A stretch of 64,000 bases of DNA from Anaerolineales bacterium (GCA_015075405.1 JABTUK010000001.1:682001-746000); one strand, 5' to 3'; counted from the first letter of the stretch, positions 33,480-42,276 are shown. Program-made: numbers and translations. Notes: generated by a model from the letters alone, not told the origin.

Positions 33480-34169
33480 TCATTCTCCTTTGAGCCGGTA
33501 GCCGACGCCGTACACAGTTTCAATGTAGGTGGGTTGGCTGGGGTTGGGTTCGATTTTGCGGCGCAGGTTTTTGATGTGGCTGTCAATGGTCCGGTCTAGC
33601 CCTTCAAAGTTATACCCCAGCCCTTTCTCCACCAGTTCCATGCGGGTAAAGGCGTGGCCGCGCTGCTCCATCAGCAGCTTGAGCAGATCAAACTCGGTCG
33701 GGGTGAGTTCGATAGGCGTACCGTCGAGCGAAACCTGGTGGCGGTCCACATCCATTCTCAGCCCGCCCACCTGGATGACATGCGGCGTGGCCGGTGCGCC
33801 GCCAACGCGCCGCAGGACGGCCCGCACCCGCGCTACAACTTCATGCGGGTTGAAAGGTTTGGCAATGTAATCATCTGCGCCCAACTCCAACCCGACAATT
33901 TTATCGGTATCTTCAATCCGGGCCGTGAGCATGATAATCGGCAGGCTGGCCAGAGTGGGGTCGCTGCGGACAGTCCGGGTGATCTCCCATCCATCCCGGT
34001 CGGGCAGCATGAGGTCGAGTACCACCAAATCGGGCCGCTCGCGGCGGATGGTGTAAAGGGCCATTTCACCATCGTGGGCGGTCAACACTTGATGACCGGC
34101 CCGCTCCAGGTATGATTGGACCAGCCGGACAATTTGTTTATCGTCGTCTACCACTAAAATGCGGGACAT
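33480..34169 (-). CDS. OmpR-family response regulator
   Basis: A 229-residue regulator. The receiver domain (1-120) has the DDD pocket (ILVVDDDKQ), phosphoacceptor Asp in LVVLDLMLPDRDGW, Thr in IMLTARI and Lys in YIAKPFNPHE. The C-terminal winged helix (about 130-229) shows ELTPTEFDLLKLLMEQ and the recognition-helix region RTIDSHIKNLRRKIE, which binds direct repeats. It pairs with the kinase downstream. A direct repeat with 11-base spacing lies at the -35 region of the upstream Met/Gly-rich gene and is its likely target. Confidence 0.93.
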   Translation of the reverse strand: MSRILVVDDDKQIVRLVQSYLERAGHQVLTAHDGEMALYTIRRERPDLVVLDLMLPDRDGWEITRTVRSDPTLASLPIIMLTARIEDTDKIVGLELGADDYIAKPFNPHEVVARVRAVLRRVGGAPATPHVIQVGGLRMDVDRHQVSLDGTPIELTPTEFDLLKLLMEQRGHAFTRMELVEKGLGYNFEGLDRTIDSHIKNLRRKIEPNPSQPTYIETVYGVGYRLKGE

Positions 34170-34275
34170 TTTGCCTCTTCAAATGCCTATCTTAAACTCG
34201 ACCAGCCATCTGTCAAATTTTAGCCGCTAACCCTGTCACTCGATGAAGCATGCGCACAATCCATCGCCTATGAAT

Positions 34276-34313
34276 TAAAAAATCCCCGACCGGCGTATCC
34301 GGGCCGGCCGGGG
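34276..34313 (-). terminator. Terminator after the Met/Gly-rich gene
   Basis: On the minus strand CCCCGGCCGGC pairs with GCCGGTCGGGG (one mismatch) and ends in ATTTTTT. It separates the secreted-protein gene from the regulator gene and probably lowers read-through into it. Confidence 0.82.
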
Positions 34314-34344
34314 TGAAAAGCTTGGCATGATTGTTTGGGAAAGG

Positions 34345-35280
34345 TTAGTAAGTTTCTGCCCCCCCGGAGGCCGTATTTTTAGCGCCCCAACTCTGGTTCA
34401 GGCGCTCAACTATATCAACCTTCAGAATAGTTATCCGGGCGTCAACCTCGGCCTGCGTTAGTTGCCCTTTGGCCACCAGCGCGTTGAGTTGCTCGGTGCG
34501 CGGGGTCAGAATGGCGTTCACCAGGGTGGCCATCTCTACATTTTTCTCGGCGGCCACTTCGGCCACAGATTTGCCGGCTCGCAGTTCAGTGACCAGTTCG
34601 GTGGGGGTGAGGCCCAGGGTGTCGGCTACCGTTTGCATCATCGAGTTGCCCGGCCCGCCCCAGCCGCCCATCATGCCACCACGTCCGCCCATCATGCCAC
34701 CGCGACCACCACCCGGCCCCATGCCGAAGCCAGGACCCATGCCGCCGTCCATCATGCCGGGGCCAAAGCCTCTGCCCGACCATGCTTCGTTAATGCGCCG
34801 GGTAATATTGGCCTTCATCAGAGCCAGCATGGCATCGGCTTCTTCCTGGGTAGCCTGTCCGTTAGCCACCAGTTCATTAAGCTGTTCAGTCCGGTCGGCC
34901 ACTACAGCGTCCACAATTGTGGATACTTCCACCTTCTTTTCGGCAGCTACATCGGCAATCGTTTTACCGGCCTGAAGTTCGGCCTGCAATTCAGTGGTGG
35001 TCAGGCCCAATTTTTCGGCGGCAATGGTCACCAGCGAATTTTCCGGCCCGCCCCAGCGGCCGCCCATCATACCGCCTGGCCCCATCCCAAAGCCGCCACC
35101 CTGCATCATGCCCCGGCCCATCCCAAAGCCGCCATCGAACATCGGGCCATCACCGCGCCCGTTCCAGCCCATTGGCCCCTGCGCCCAGGCAAAAGGCGTG
35201 AAGACGGTAAAGGCTACCAGGCCGGCCGCCCCCAGAAACAAGATGATACTTGCTACTAACATCCACTTTTGAGTTTTCAT
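34345..35280 (-). CDS. Exported Met/Gly-rich protein with two tandem helical domains
   Basis: A 311-residue secreted protein. A signal peptide (about 1-33, ending near PFAWAQG) is followed by two copies of the same module: a Met/Gly/Pro-rich segment (GFGMGPGGMMGG and similar) and a helical domain of about 85 residues (VTIAAEKLGLTTTELQAEL..., then IADVAAEKKVEVSTIV). The second copy starts near 175. Met-rich loops outside the cell are typical of copper or silver binding. It is the first gene before the OmpR-type regulator and the Met-rich sensor kinase, so I infer a metal-response system. Confidence 0.8.
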   Translation of the reverse strand: MKTQKWMLVASIILFLGAAGLVAFTVFTPFAWAQGPMGWNGRGDGPMFDGGFGMGRGMMQGGGFGMGPGGMMGGRWGGPENSLVTIAAEKLGLTTTELQAELQAGKTIADVAAEKKVEVSTIVDAVVADRTEQLNELVANGQATQEEADAMLALMKANITRRINEAWSGRGFGPGMMDGGMGPGFGMGPGGGRGGMMGGRGGMMGGWGGPGNSMMQTVADTLGLTPTELVTELRAGKSVAEVAAEKNVEMATLVNAILTPRTEQLNALVAKGQLTQAEVDARITILKVDIVERLNQSWGAKNTASGGAETY

Positions 35281-35342
35281 TGTTTTGCTCCATTCTGTAT
35301 TGCCTGGTTGTCGTCAGGCTGTTATTTTCTTTATTTAGCTAC

Positions 35343-35376
35343 AGTATAACAGGCAATTATGGAGATTTTATGGAGA
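35343..35376 (-). promoter_or_regulatory. Promoter with OmpR-type direct repeat
   Basis: On the minus strand the -10 box is TATACT (35343-35348). TTATGGAGA occurs twice on the plus strand, at 35357-35365 and 35368-35376, an 11-base period. The repeats cover the -35 position, which has no good -35 hexamer. This is the layout of promoters activated by OmpR/PhoB-type regulators. Confidence 0.6.
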
Positions 35377-35465
35377 ATTGGCGTAGAGATAATGAACATG
35401 GGGACATTGCTTTTCTGTCCACTTGTGATTATTATAGTGCCCTGGAAAAGTTTTCGCCGTTAAAA

Positions 35466-35553
35466 CAGGTAGCAGGGGAGCAAGGTAGCAAACCCATTCA
35501 CCTGCTACATGCTACTCCCACCCTTTCGGGTGCGCCGAAGGGCGTGCTACCTT
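35466..35553. repeat. Repeat hairpin (GGTAGCA unit) with a nested hairpin
   Basis: GGTAGCAGGGGAGCAAGGTAGC on the left pairs with ACCTGCTACATGCTACTCCC and CGTGCTACCTT on the right. The right arm is split by a small stem CCCTTTCGGGTGCGCCGAAGGG. It fills the gap before the HD-domain gene; no coding sequence is convincing here. Confidence 0.7.
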
Positions 35554-35607
35554 GATGGTTGAGAGAGAATTTTTCTGAGCACATATTTTAGAGCTAACAG
35601 CAGACCT

Positions 35608-36882
35608 GTGAAACTAAATTTATCAGGCAGCTTTGAAGAAATTTTTGCGACTGGTCCCGTACCCGATGCGGCGACGATGCAAACTTTGCCCTTTGGTCAA
35701 CAGTTGGCCCACTTATTCTATGCGCCGACGATGGGAACTCGCCCCGGCGACCCCAAAGGCGCGCCTCATTTGCATGCAGTGATGGAAAAAATAGACCGGC
35801 TGCTGGCAGACCGCCCCGGCGATATTTTGGTGGATGGGGCCAAGCCTCACTGCGCTGCCGATTTGTCATTTTTTGAGCGGAATTACAACCAACTCTGGTA
35901 CGGTATCGGCCCGGATGTAGCGACAACCGCCCTCTTTCCGCCCGGTGAACATGGAGCTGTCAAAACCTTTTTGCGCGTGGCAGCCCTTTATCACGACATT
36001 GGCAAGTATGTCAACACCGACCGTCACCCGACAATTGGCTGGTATTTAGTGTCGTCTATGTACCCCGATGAACGGACGAAGCTCCAGACCATGCTCACCC
36101 GAACCGAGTTGCGCACGCTGCTGACCATTATCCGCGACCACGATAAATTTGGCGTGCTCAGCAGCGGTGAAGCCTCGCTGCCGCTGTTAGCTTCAACTAC
36201 CCATCTGATGCAGGAGGAAGTAAAAATCCAGGAACAGCGTTTGACTGCGCTGATGCTGGTCAGCCTGGCCGATATGGCCGCCTCGTTTCCGTTGGACAGT
36301 TGCATTGCCGGAACGGTGATGCGTGATTGGAGTCGTTTTACCAGGGCGCTGGAAAATGCCTGGGGCGACCGGGGCCGCTTGCTGCCGCACGTAGTCCAGG
36401 AAGCGCGGCAGTATGAAAACACGGTCGAGCGCATCAGACGGTTGCTGATGACCATCAGTCGAGATGACAGCGGCCAATGGGAAACGATTGACGATAAAGA
36501 GTTAATCAGCGATATTCTGAAAACAACTTTTACCAATCGGATTGATGTTTTTTGCGAAGATTTTGCCCTGGTGGCCAAACTGGATTACAGCCTGCGCTTT
36601 TTCCGGCTGGTAGTGCAGGAGTGCCGCCGGCGCGGCATGACCAATCCTTCTACGATTACGCATATTATCGTCAATATTCTGAAAGGCATTGTCGAAACCT
36701 ACGGGGAGATGCTGCACGCCCGACGCGGCCATTATCGCCTGATTGGGGTTGAATTTAGCAGTCTGGCCCCAGCCCATACCCCTGAGAAAGCCAGGGCCTT
36801 GATCAATTTGCTGTTGGAACGCCCCGCCGAAGGGTTGGCCTGGCTGTTATCCGATGTGCCGGCCTGGTATATTTGGGAGTGA
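35608..36882 (+). CDS. HD-domain phosphohydrolase-like protein
   Basis: A 424-residue protein with an HD domain at about 110-240: LRVAALYHDIGKYVNTDRHPTIG carries the HD pair and nearby His, and IRDHDKFGVLSSGE gives a further His-Asp. Such domains hydrolyse phosphate esters, often of nucleotides, with a metal pair. The N-terminus (1-100) and the long helical C-terminus (about 240-424) do not resemble RelA, dGTPase or HD-GYP proteins. GTG start with no clear ribosome binding site. Function unknown. Confidence 0.75.
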   Translation: MKLNLSGSFEEIFATGPVPDAATMQTLPFGQQLAHLFYAPTMGTRPGDPKGAPHLHAVMEKIDRLLADRPGDILVDGAKPHCAADLSFFERNYNQLWYGIGPDVATTALFPPGEHGAVKTFLRVAALYHDIGKYVNTDRHPTIGWYLVSSMYPDERTKLQTMLTRTELRTLLTIIRDHDKFGVLSSGEASLPLLASTTHLMQEEVKIQEQRLTALMLVSLADMAASFPLDSCIAGTVMRDWSRFTRALENAWGDRGRLLPHVVQEARQYENTVERIRRLLMTISRDDSGQWETIDDKELISDILKTTFTNRIDVFCEDFALVAKLDYSLRFFRLVVQECRRRGMTNPSTITHIIVNILKGIVETYGEMLHARRGHYRLIGVEFSSLAPAHTPEKARALINLLLERPAEGLAWLLSDVPAWYIWE

Positions 36883-36886
36883 GGGG

Positions 36887-36910
36887 AGTAGACGGTAAAC
36901 GGTAGACAGC
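36887..36910. repeat. Heptamer array, single arm (GTAGACG unit)
   Basis: Three units, as in the left arm at 23334-23365, without the complementary arm. Confidence 0.55.
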
Positions 36911-37010
36911 AGATGGGGAAATGGGTCATATCCTCCAGAAGCTGCAATGGGATTTGCCGGTTAGCTTGCCAATTTGACAACCTTCTTTTTTCAAGATAGT
37001 GTATACTGAT

Positions 37011-37529
37011 ATGAAAGCATTTTCTCGTGTCATTATGATGTTTGGTCTGGCTTTGGTGTTGGATGGCCTGAGCAAAATTTGGGCTGAACAAACGCTTAAG
37101 CTGTACCAACCCATCCCGCTTATTGGAGAATATTTTCGCTTGACCCTGGGCTATAACACCGGAGTGGCCTTTGGCATGTTTGCCAATGGCGGGTCAGGCC
37201 CGTTGATTGTCACCGGCCTGGTGATTGTGGGTTTGATGGTTTGGTTTGGGCAAGCCCTGAAATCCGGCCAATTTTTGCCGCAGGCCGGCTGGCCGATTGG
37301 GTTGCTGCTAGGGGGCGCGATTGCTAACTTTGTGGACCGGCTGATAGACGGGCGGGTGACAGACTTTTTGGATGTGGGTATTGGCGCAACCCGCTGGCCG
37401 ACGTTTAATCTGGCCGATAGTTTCATTATCATCGGCATGGCCTGGCTGTTGCTGGTCAATCACCGCGACCAGCGGCGGCCCCAAGAAGCTGAACCGGTCG
37501 AATCATCCTCAACCAGCGAATTTCAATAA
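37011..37529 (+). CDS. lspA: Signal peptidase II (lipoprotein signal peptidase)
   Basis: A 172-residue membrane protease that cuts the signal peptide from prolipoproteins such as those encoded elsewhere in this window. Four helices are visible. The catalytic aspartates lie in the two family boxes, GAIANFVDRL (Asp near 105) and FNLADSFIIIG (Asp near 132), and the YNTGVAFGMF motif is present (usually NxGaaFG). The ATG at 37011 gives the normal N-terminus; a GTG at 36999 is an alternative. TTGACA at 36974 may be the -35 box but the -10 spacing is not ideal. Confidence 0.93.
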   Translation: MKAFSRVIMMFGLALVLDGLSKIWAEQTLKLYQPIPLIGEYFRLTLGYNTGVAFGMFANGGSGPLIVTGLVIVGLMVWFGQALKSGQFLPQAGWPIGLLLGGAIANFVDRLIDGRVTDFLDVGIGATRWPTFNLADSFIIIGMAWLLLVNHRDQRRPQEAEPVESSSTSEFQ

Positions 37530-37570
37530 CGTTGACAATTACCCCCAGTTGAAGTATAGTGAGAACCTTG

Positions 37571-37634
37571 AAAAGGATGAAGGATGAAGGATGAAAAAGG
37601 ATTCTTCATCCTTCATCCTTCATCCTTCATCCTT
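37571..37634. repeat. Heptamer hairpin (GGATGAA unit)
   Basis: Left arm has three GGATGAA units, right arm four TTCATCC units. It ends just before the bactofilin ribosome binding site. The complement of this unit makes the one-armed array at 14098-14138. Confidence 0.82.
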
Positions 37635-37651
37635 TACTTTAGGAGGACGGT

Positions 37652-38113
37652 GTGCTTGGTAGAAACAGAGGCGCCCCGGTTGACAAGATAGAAACGGTCA
37701 TCGGCCCAAATACAAGCTTTAGGGGCAGATTGGTGTGCGATGGCAGCATCCGCATTGACGGGGTGTGCGAAGAAGGGGTCATCGAAACGCTGGGCAATAT
37801 TGTCATTGGCCCGCAGGCTAAAGTGGCGGCTGATTTGATTGCCGAAAATGTCTCGGTTAGCGGTGCGGTGACGGGCAGTATCAAGGCTTCGGGCCGCCTG
37901 GAAATTCTCAGCACCGGCAAAGTCTGGGGCACTGTGGATGTGGGCAGTTTCTTGTTGGATGAAGAGGGTTACTTCCGGGGTAACCTGGCCATGAAAGATG
38001 AGCCGGAGCCGCCTGATTTTGGTTCAATCTCGTATGATGAAGCAGAAGACTCCCCGGCTGAGGCTTCCCCTGAAGGGGAGGAACCTCAACCGGCTGAGGC
38101 CAAAATAGAATAG
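37652..38113 (+). CDS. Bactofilin (polymer-forming cytoskeletal protein)
   Basis: A 153-residue bactofilin. After a short N-terminal tail, the core (about 12-110) is the right-handed beta-helix that polymerises: VIGPNTSFRGRLVCDGSIRIDGVCEEG, LGNIVIGPQAKVAADLIAE, VSGAVTGSIKASGRLEILSTGKVWGTV. The C-terminus (about 120-153) is acidic and Pro-rich. Bactofilins assemble without nucleotide at the membrane and recruit wall enzymes. GTG start after AGGAGG. Nearby lspA, cvpA and mutS2 are co-directional. Confidence 0.93.
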   Translation: MLGRNRGAPVDKIETVIGPNTSFRGRLVCDGSIRIDGVCEEGVIETLGNIVIGPQAKVAADLIAENVSVSGAVTGSIKASGRLEILSTGKVWGTVDVGSFLLDEEGYFRGNLAMKDEPEPPDFGSISYDEAEDSPAEASPEGEEPQPAEAKIE

Positions 38114-38117
38114 ATAC

Positions 38118-38180
38118 CAATCCAGCTACCTCTGGATTGACTCAAAAGCTCATCCTACCTAGAGGGTGAGCTTTTATTTT
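38118..38180 (+). terminator. Double-hairpin terminator after the bactofilin gene
   Basis: First stem CAATCCAG/CTGGATTG (38118-38139), second stem AAAAGCTCA/TGAGCTTTT (38144-38175) followed by ATTTTG. Confidence 0.8.
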
Positions 38181-38295
38181 GTTCAAAGCTTATGATCGTA
38201 AAACGCAATGACAAGGCAGATGTGTCATTTTTGAAAAAAAATGTTATTATTATAGCGTTATGTTCCGTTAAGGATGTTATTCAGGAGAAGGCATC

Positions 38296-38952
38296 ATGCA
38301 AGTATTAGGCTTAAACACCTTAGATTTATTGTTTATTGTGCTTCTATTTGTGGGGGTTTTAGCCGGTTTTGTCAGAGGCGCGGTCTCTCAAATTGTGTCG
38401 GTGGTCAGCATTTGGTTAGGGTTAGTGGCGACCCTGTGGTTGTATAAAATGCTCAGTGAACGGATTTTGCAACCCGAAACTTCCGGCTTTGGCATGGAGA
38501 AAACCGCGGCGGATGTGCTGGCGTTTTTGGTGCTGCTGCTTGTTTTCTTTAATGCTTTTAGATTGCTGGTAAAATATCTGGCCGTACCGCCGGAAGAAAA
38601 GAAAAAGAAGAAAAAGAAAAAGAGCAAAGTTGGCCCGGCTGAGGAAATTGCGCCCTCAGCCACCCAGCGGTTCATCCTGGGGCCGCTCAACGCCCTGGGA
38701 GGTCTGGCTATGGGCTTTATTTTAACCACGGTCTGGCTGGCCTTGCTTTTGGGGGTAATTCAATTTATTTTTCAGCCAACCGATACCACCATTCCCTACT
38801 CCGGCTTTGCCGCCGGTCTGGTCAGGAATTTAAGAACGTCAACCCTGCTGCCGTTTTTTAATGGGGTTCTGGCAGCCATTGTTCAATCGGTTAGCTTATT
38901 TGTGCCGCGCAATGCCGATATTCTCAAAGGCGTTTTAGAGATCATTGCTTGA
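38296..38952 (+). CDS. CvpA-family membrane protein
   Basis: A 218-residue inner-membrane protein of the CvpA/colicin V production family. It opens with LDLLFIVLLFVGVLAGFVRGAVSQIVSVVSIWLGL-type helices typical of the family, has about four helices, and ends with a helix plus short polar tail. The cytoplasmic loop between helices (about 97-115) contains a run of eight Lys codons (EEKKKKKKKKSK). CvpA proteins affect envelope homeostasis. Start ATG after AGGAGA. It is followed after 21 bases by mutS2, a frequent neighbour of cvpA. Confidence 0.88.
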   Translation: MQVLGLNTLDLLFIVLLFVGVLAGFVRGAVSQIVSVVSIWLGLVATLWLYKMLSERILQPETSGFGMEKTAADVLAFLVLLLVFFNAFRLLVKYLAVPPEEKKKKKKKKSKVGPAEEIAPSATQRFILGPLNALGGLAMGFILTTVWLALLLGVIQFIFQPTDTTIPYSGFAAGLVRNLRTSTLLPFFNGVLAAIVQSVSLFVPRNADILKGVLEIIA

Positions 38953-38973
38953 GGCTAATGTTGTTTACAGCTC

Positions 38974-41481
38974 GTGGACAAACACCTCGTTACCCTTGAA
39001 TTTCCCAAAATTTTACATAAATTAGCCTCTTACGCCATGTTCTCAGCCAGCAAGGAATTGGCGCTGGCCTTGCGGCCTAGCCCCTACCTGGCCGAAGCGC
39101 AGGGCTGGCAGGCTGAAACCAGCGAAGCGGCCCACCTGCTCTCGGCCAAAGTAGGGATGAGTGTCGGCGGCTCGCGGGATGTCCGGCCCTTAACTGCGCG
39201 CGCCCAGCGCGGGGCCATCCTGCTGCCGGTTGAACTGCTTGAAATCCGCCAAACCTTGATTGCTGCCCGCGATTTGCAGCGCGCCATCACCCGGCTGGCC
39301 GAGGTTTATCCGCGCCTGGCCGATATTGCCCAGCGCATCGAGCCGTGTCCCGGCCTGGTTAACGATATCAGCCAGGCCATTGACGATCACGGTGAGGTTA
39401 AAAGCAGCGCCAGCCCCAATCTGGCCCGCATCCGGCGCGAGTTGGAAACGGCCCATAGCCGCTTGATGGAACGGCTCAACCGGCTGGTCGCCTCCAGCCA
39501 GTACAGCCGCTACTTGCAGGAGCCGCTGGTCACGCAGCGCGGCGGGCGCTATGTTGTCCCACTCAAGGCCGAATTTAAGGGCAAAATTCAAGGCATTATC
39601 CACGATCAGAGCGCCAGCGGGGCTACCCTCTTCATCGAACCGCTGGCGACGGTGGAACTCAACAACAAATGGCGGCAGCTTCAACTGGATGAGGAAGAGG
39701 AAATTCGCAAAATCCTGCTGGCCCTGTCGGAACAGGTCGGCGGACAGAGCCGGCTGATTGACCACACCGTGGCCGCCCTGGCCGAACTCGACCTGGCTTT
39801 TGCCAAAGCCAAATATGCCGAGGCGATTGATGCCGTTGAGCCGATTCTGTTTAACCCGGAGAACAGAGGAGGCGAGGAGGCGAGGAGGCGAGGAGGCGAG
39901 GCAAGAAGATTCCTCGCCTCCTCGCCTCACGAGTCATCGCCTCCTCCTTCGCCTCCTCGCTCCTCTGCTGCTTTCAAGCTTCTCGCCGCCCGCCATCCCC
40001 TGCTCGACCCGGCTAAAGTGGCGCCCATTACTGTCACCCTGCCTCCTGAAACGCGCATGCTGATCATCACCGGGCCTAATACCGGCGGCAAAACAGTGTC
40101 GCTCAAAACGGTGGGGCTGCTGGCGGCGATGGCTCAAGCGGGTCTGCGCATCCCTGCCGCCGAAGGCTCGACCTTGCCTTTTTTCGAGCGCATCTTTGCC
40201 GATATTGGCGATGAGCAGTCCATCGAGCAAAGCCTGTCCACCTTTTCCTCGCATATGACCAATATTGTGCAGATTTTGAGCGAGTGCGATGCCGACTCCC
40301 TGGTGATTTTGGATGAACTGGGCGCGGGCACAGACCCGATCGAGGGGTCGGCTTTAGCCCGCTCGATCCTCTCTTATCTGCTTGAGCGCCAGGTGACGAC
40401 CTTTGTGGCGACTCACTATTCGGAACTGAAGGCGTTTGCCCACACCACCCCCGGCGTGGCCAACGCCAGCATGGAGTTTGATGTCGCCACCCTCTCACCC
40501 ACGTTCCGGCTGCTGATTGGGCTGCCGGGCGCGTCCAACGCTTTTACCATTGCGCAAAGGTTGGGAATTTCGGAGGATATTATCAACCGGGCGCGGGGGC
40601 TGGTCAGCGAAGACGCCCAGCAAATCGAGGCCATGTTGGCCGAAATCAAGGCCCAGACCGAAGCGGCCCGGCAGGTTCGCCGCGACGCCGACGCCGAACG
40701 CCAACGCGCCGAGCAGGAAACCGAGCAGGTGCAGCGCCGCCTGGCCGAAATTGACAAGGAACGGCGCGACATTCTTAACGCCGCCCGCGAGGATGCTCGC
40801 CGCGAAATCAAGGCGGCGCGGGAGGAAATCAGGGCGCTCAAAGAGCAGGCTGAAGCGGAGATAAAGGCTAAGGCTGAGGCTAAGGCTGAGGCCATCCCGG
40901 AGGTTGAAGCAGAGGAGGGATTGGGACAGCTCGAGGCCAAAATCCGGACAAAGATTGAAAGTGACAAGAAAACCAAACCCAAAGCCAAAGCCGACTCCAA
41001 AGCCGAAGCTCAGCCGGCTCTGACCGGCCCGGTGGGGTTGGGGGATAAAGTTTTTATTCCTCAGTTTAATACGGTCGGTGAGGTGGTGGGCTTGCAAAAC
41101 AAGCAGGTCGAAGTGCAGTTGGGCGCGTTTCGTTCGACGGTGCCGCTGGCCAGCGTGACCCTGCGGGAAAAAGCGGCGGCCCGCGAAGCCGAGCCAACCT
41201 ACAGCAGCGTTAAAGTCCCTACTGTCGAATCGCCGGGGATGGAGTTGGATTTGCGCGGGCAGGTAACGGAAGAAGCCCTGCTGCGCCTGGATCAATATCT
41301 CGACCAGGCCTTTTTGGCCCGCCTGCCCTGGGTACGCATCATTCACGGCAAGGGCAGCGGGGCCTTACGCCAGGCTGTACGCCAGGAACTCAGCAGTCAT
41401 CCTATAGTCAGTTCCTACCGCCCTGGCGATGAAAGCGAAGGCGGCGAAGGTGTTACGGTGGCGAAGTTGGCGCATGGATGA
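38974..41481 (+). CDS. mutS2: Endonuclease MutS2
   Basis: An 835-residue MutS2. The N-terminal core/lever region (1-295) is followed by the MutS-type ATPase (about 335-540) with the P-loop GPNTGGKT (about 367-374), the STFSSHMTNI motif, Walker B LVILDELGAGTDPIEG and the FVATHYSELK switch. A long coiled coil (about 550-680) and a KOW-like segment lead to the C-terminal Smr nuclease domain (about 750-835, LDLRGQ, HGKGSGALR). MutS2 suppresses recombination or rescues collided ribosomes. Residues about 297-331 are an in-frame low-complexity insertion encoded by a repeat hairpin. GTG start. Confidence 0.95.
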   Translation: MDKHLVTLEFPKILHKLASYAMFSASKELALALRPSPYLAEAQGWQAETSEAAHLLSAKVGMSVGGSRDVRPLTARAQRGAILLPVELLEIRQTLIAARDLQRAITRLAEVYPRLADIAQRIEPCPGLVNDISQAIDDHGEVKSSASPNLARIRRELETAHSRLMERLNRLVASSQYSRYLQEPLVTQRGGRYVVPLKAEFKGKIQGIIHDQSASGATLFIEPLATVELNNKWRQLQLDEEEEIRKILLALSEQVGGQSRLIDHTVAALAELDLAFAKAKYAEAIDAVEPILFNPENRGGEEARRRGGEARRFLASSPHESSPPPSPPRSSAAFKLLAARHPLLDPAKVAPITVTLPPETRMLIITGPNTGGKTVSLKTVGLLAAMAQAGLRIPAAEGSTLPFFERIFADIGDEQSIEQSLSTFSSHMTNIVQILSECDADSLVILDELGAGTDPIEGSALARSILSYLLERQVTTFVATHYSELKAFAHTTPGVANASMEFDVATLSPTFRLLIGLPGASNAFTIAQRLGISEDIINRARGLVSEDAQQIEAMLAEIKAQTEAARQVRRDADAERQRAEQETEQVQRRLAEIDKERRDILNAAREDARREIKAAREEIRALKEQAEAEIKAKAEAKAEAIPEVEAEEGLGQLEAKIRTKIESDKKTKPKAKADSKAEAQPALTGPVGLGDKVFIPQFNTVGEVVGLQNKQVEVQLGAFRSTVPLASVTLREKAAAREAEPTYSSVKVPTVESPGMELDLRGQVTEEALLRLDQYLDQAFLARLPWVRIIHGKGSGALRQAVRQELSSHPIVSSYRPGDESEGGEGVTVAKLAHG
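39864..39967. repeat. Repeat hairpin inserted in frame in mutS2
   Basis: Left arm is four to five tandem GAGGAGGC octamers, right arm is CCTCGCCTCCTCGCCTCAC and further units. It encodes a Gly/Glu/Arg- then Ser/Pro-rich stretch just before the ATPase domain. Its units match the intergenic hairpin at 15995-16060. Confidence 0.85.
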
Positions 41482-41549
41482 GTTATTGTTATGTTGCTGA
41501 AAAACCCGTTGATCTTTTAACCGAGATAAGTTAGCGCAAATTTTTGATA

Positions 41550-42227
41550 ATGAAGCCAATTGAATTGTTTCTTGACAGTATTGCAATAATCAAGTGGAAA
41601 TACGAAAAAGTACTCCAGCAAGCTCAACAAGATTTCAACATCTTTTCTATCCTGAGAAACGAGGCTGATGAGGTCTACTTGCATTCTCAATTTTTAGCTG
41701 AGTTGCTAAATCCAAAAGGCTCACACAATCAGGGCGATATTTTGCTTGGTTTATTTCTTCAACAGATTGACCTGCCAAACTTTAAATTGAAAAATGTTTA
41801 TGTAAAAAAAGAATATAATGACATTGACATTTTTATTGCTAATGAAACACAAGCAATTATCTTAGAAAACAAAATTTATGCTGAAGATCAACCGGGGCAA
41901 CTGGCAAGATACTATGAGTCAGTACGGAAGCAAGGCATTGAAGACATTGCAGTTATTTATTTAACCCTTAACGGGGATGCCCCAAGCGAACAAAGTACGA
42001 AAGGAATAGTAGCAGATTCCCTTTTGCGTACTGTATCTTACAAGGACGACATTGATGCGTGGTTAGAAGAATGTATAAAACAAGCCGCACAATATCCTGT
42101 TCTTAGAGAGACGCTTGTTCAATACCAGCGGTTGATAAAGAAATTGACGGGTCAGTCGTCAGTCCGAGGATATACTATGGAAATAAAAGATTTACTATTG
42201 AATGAAAGGAACATTAAACTCGCTATA
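41550..42227 (+). pseudogene. PD-(D/E)XK nuclease-family gene, 5' part (interrupted)
   Basis: N-terminal 226 codons of a PD-(D/E)XK superfamily protein (PF14281-like). Visible motifs: HSQFLAELLNPKGSH, the active-site Asp in YNDIDIFIAN and the ExK pair in IILENKIYAEDQPGQL, then IAVIYLTLNG. Native sequence appears to end around KLAI; after that the frame runs on to 42299 through foreign sequence. The missing C-terminal part resumes near 44016 in the same codon phase (DISRALTEAKIEIQ). Base use is clearly AT-richer than in the neighbours, which suggests the nuclease gene itself was acquired. Members of this family sit in mobile or defence settings, but the substrate is unknown. Confidence 0.82.
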
Positions 42228-42245
42228 GTCACTTGTAGTACTGAC

Positions 42246-42265
42246 ATCGACAAAAGATTGTCGAT
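42246..42265. repeat. Perfect hairpin near the left end of the element
   Basis: 8-bp stem ATCGACAA/TTGTCGAT with a 4-base loop. Confidence 0.7.
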
Positions 42266-42276
42266 AAAAGGGTTGT

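Noticed and set aside
35250..35555. Open frame of about 100 codons between the Met/Gly-rich gene and the HD-domain gene
   Set aside because: It starts inside the signal peptide region of the opposite gene, runs over the promoter and the repeat hairpin, and has no ribosome binding site or recognisable domain.
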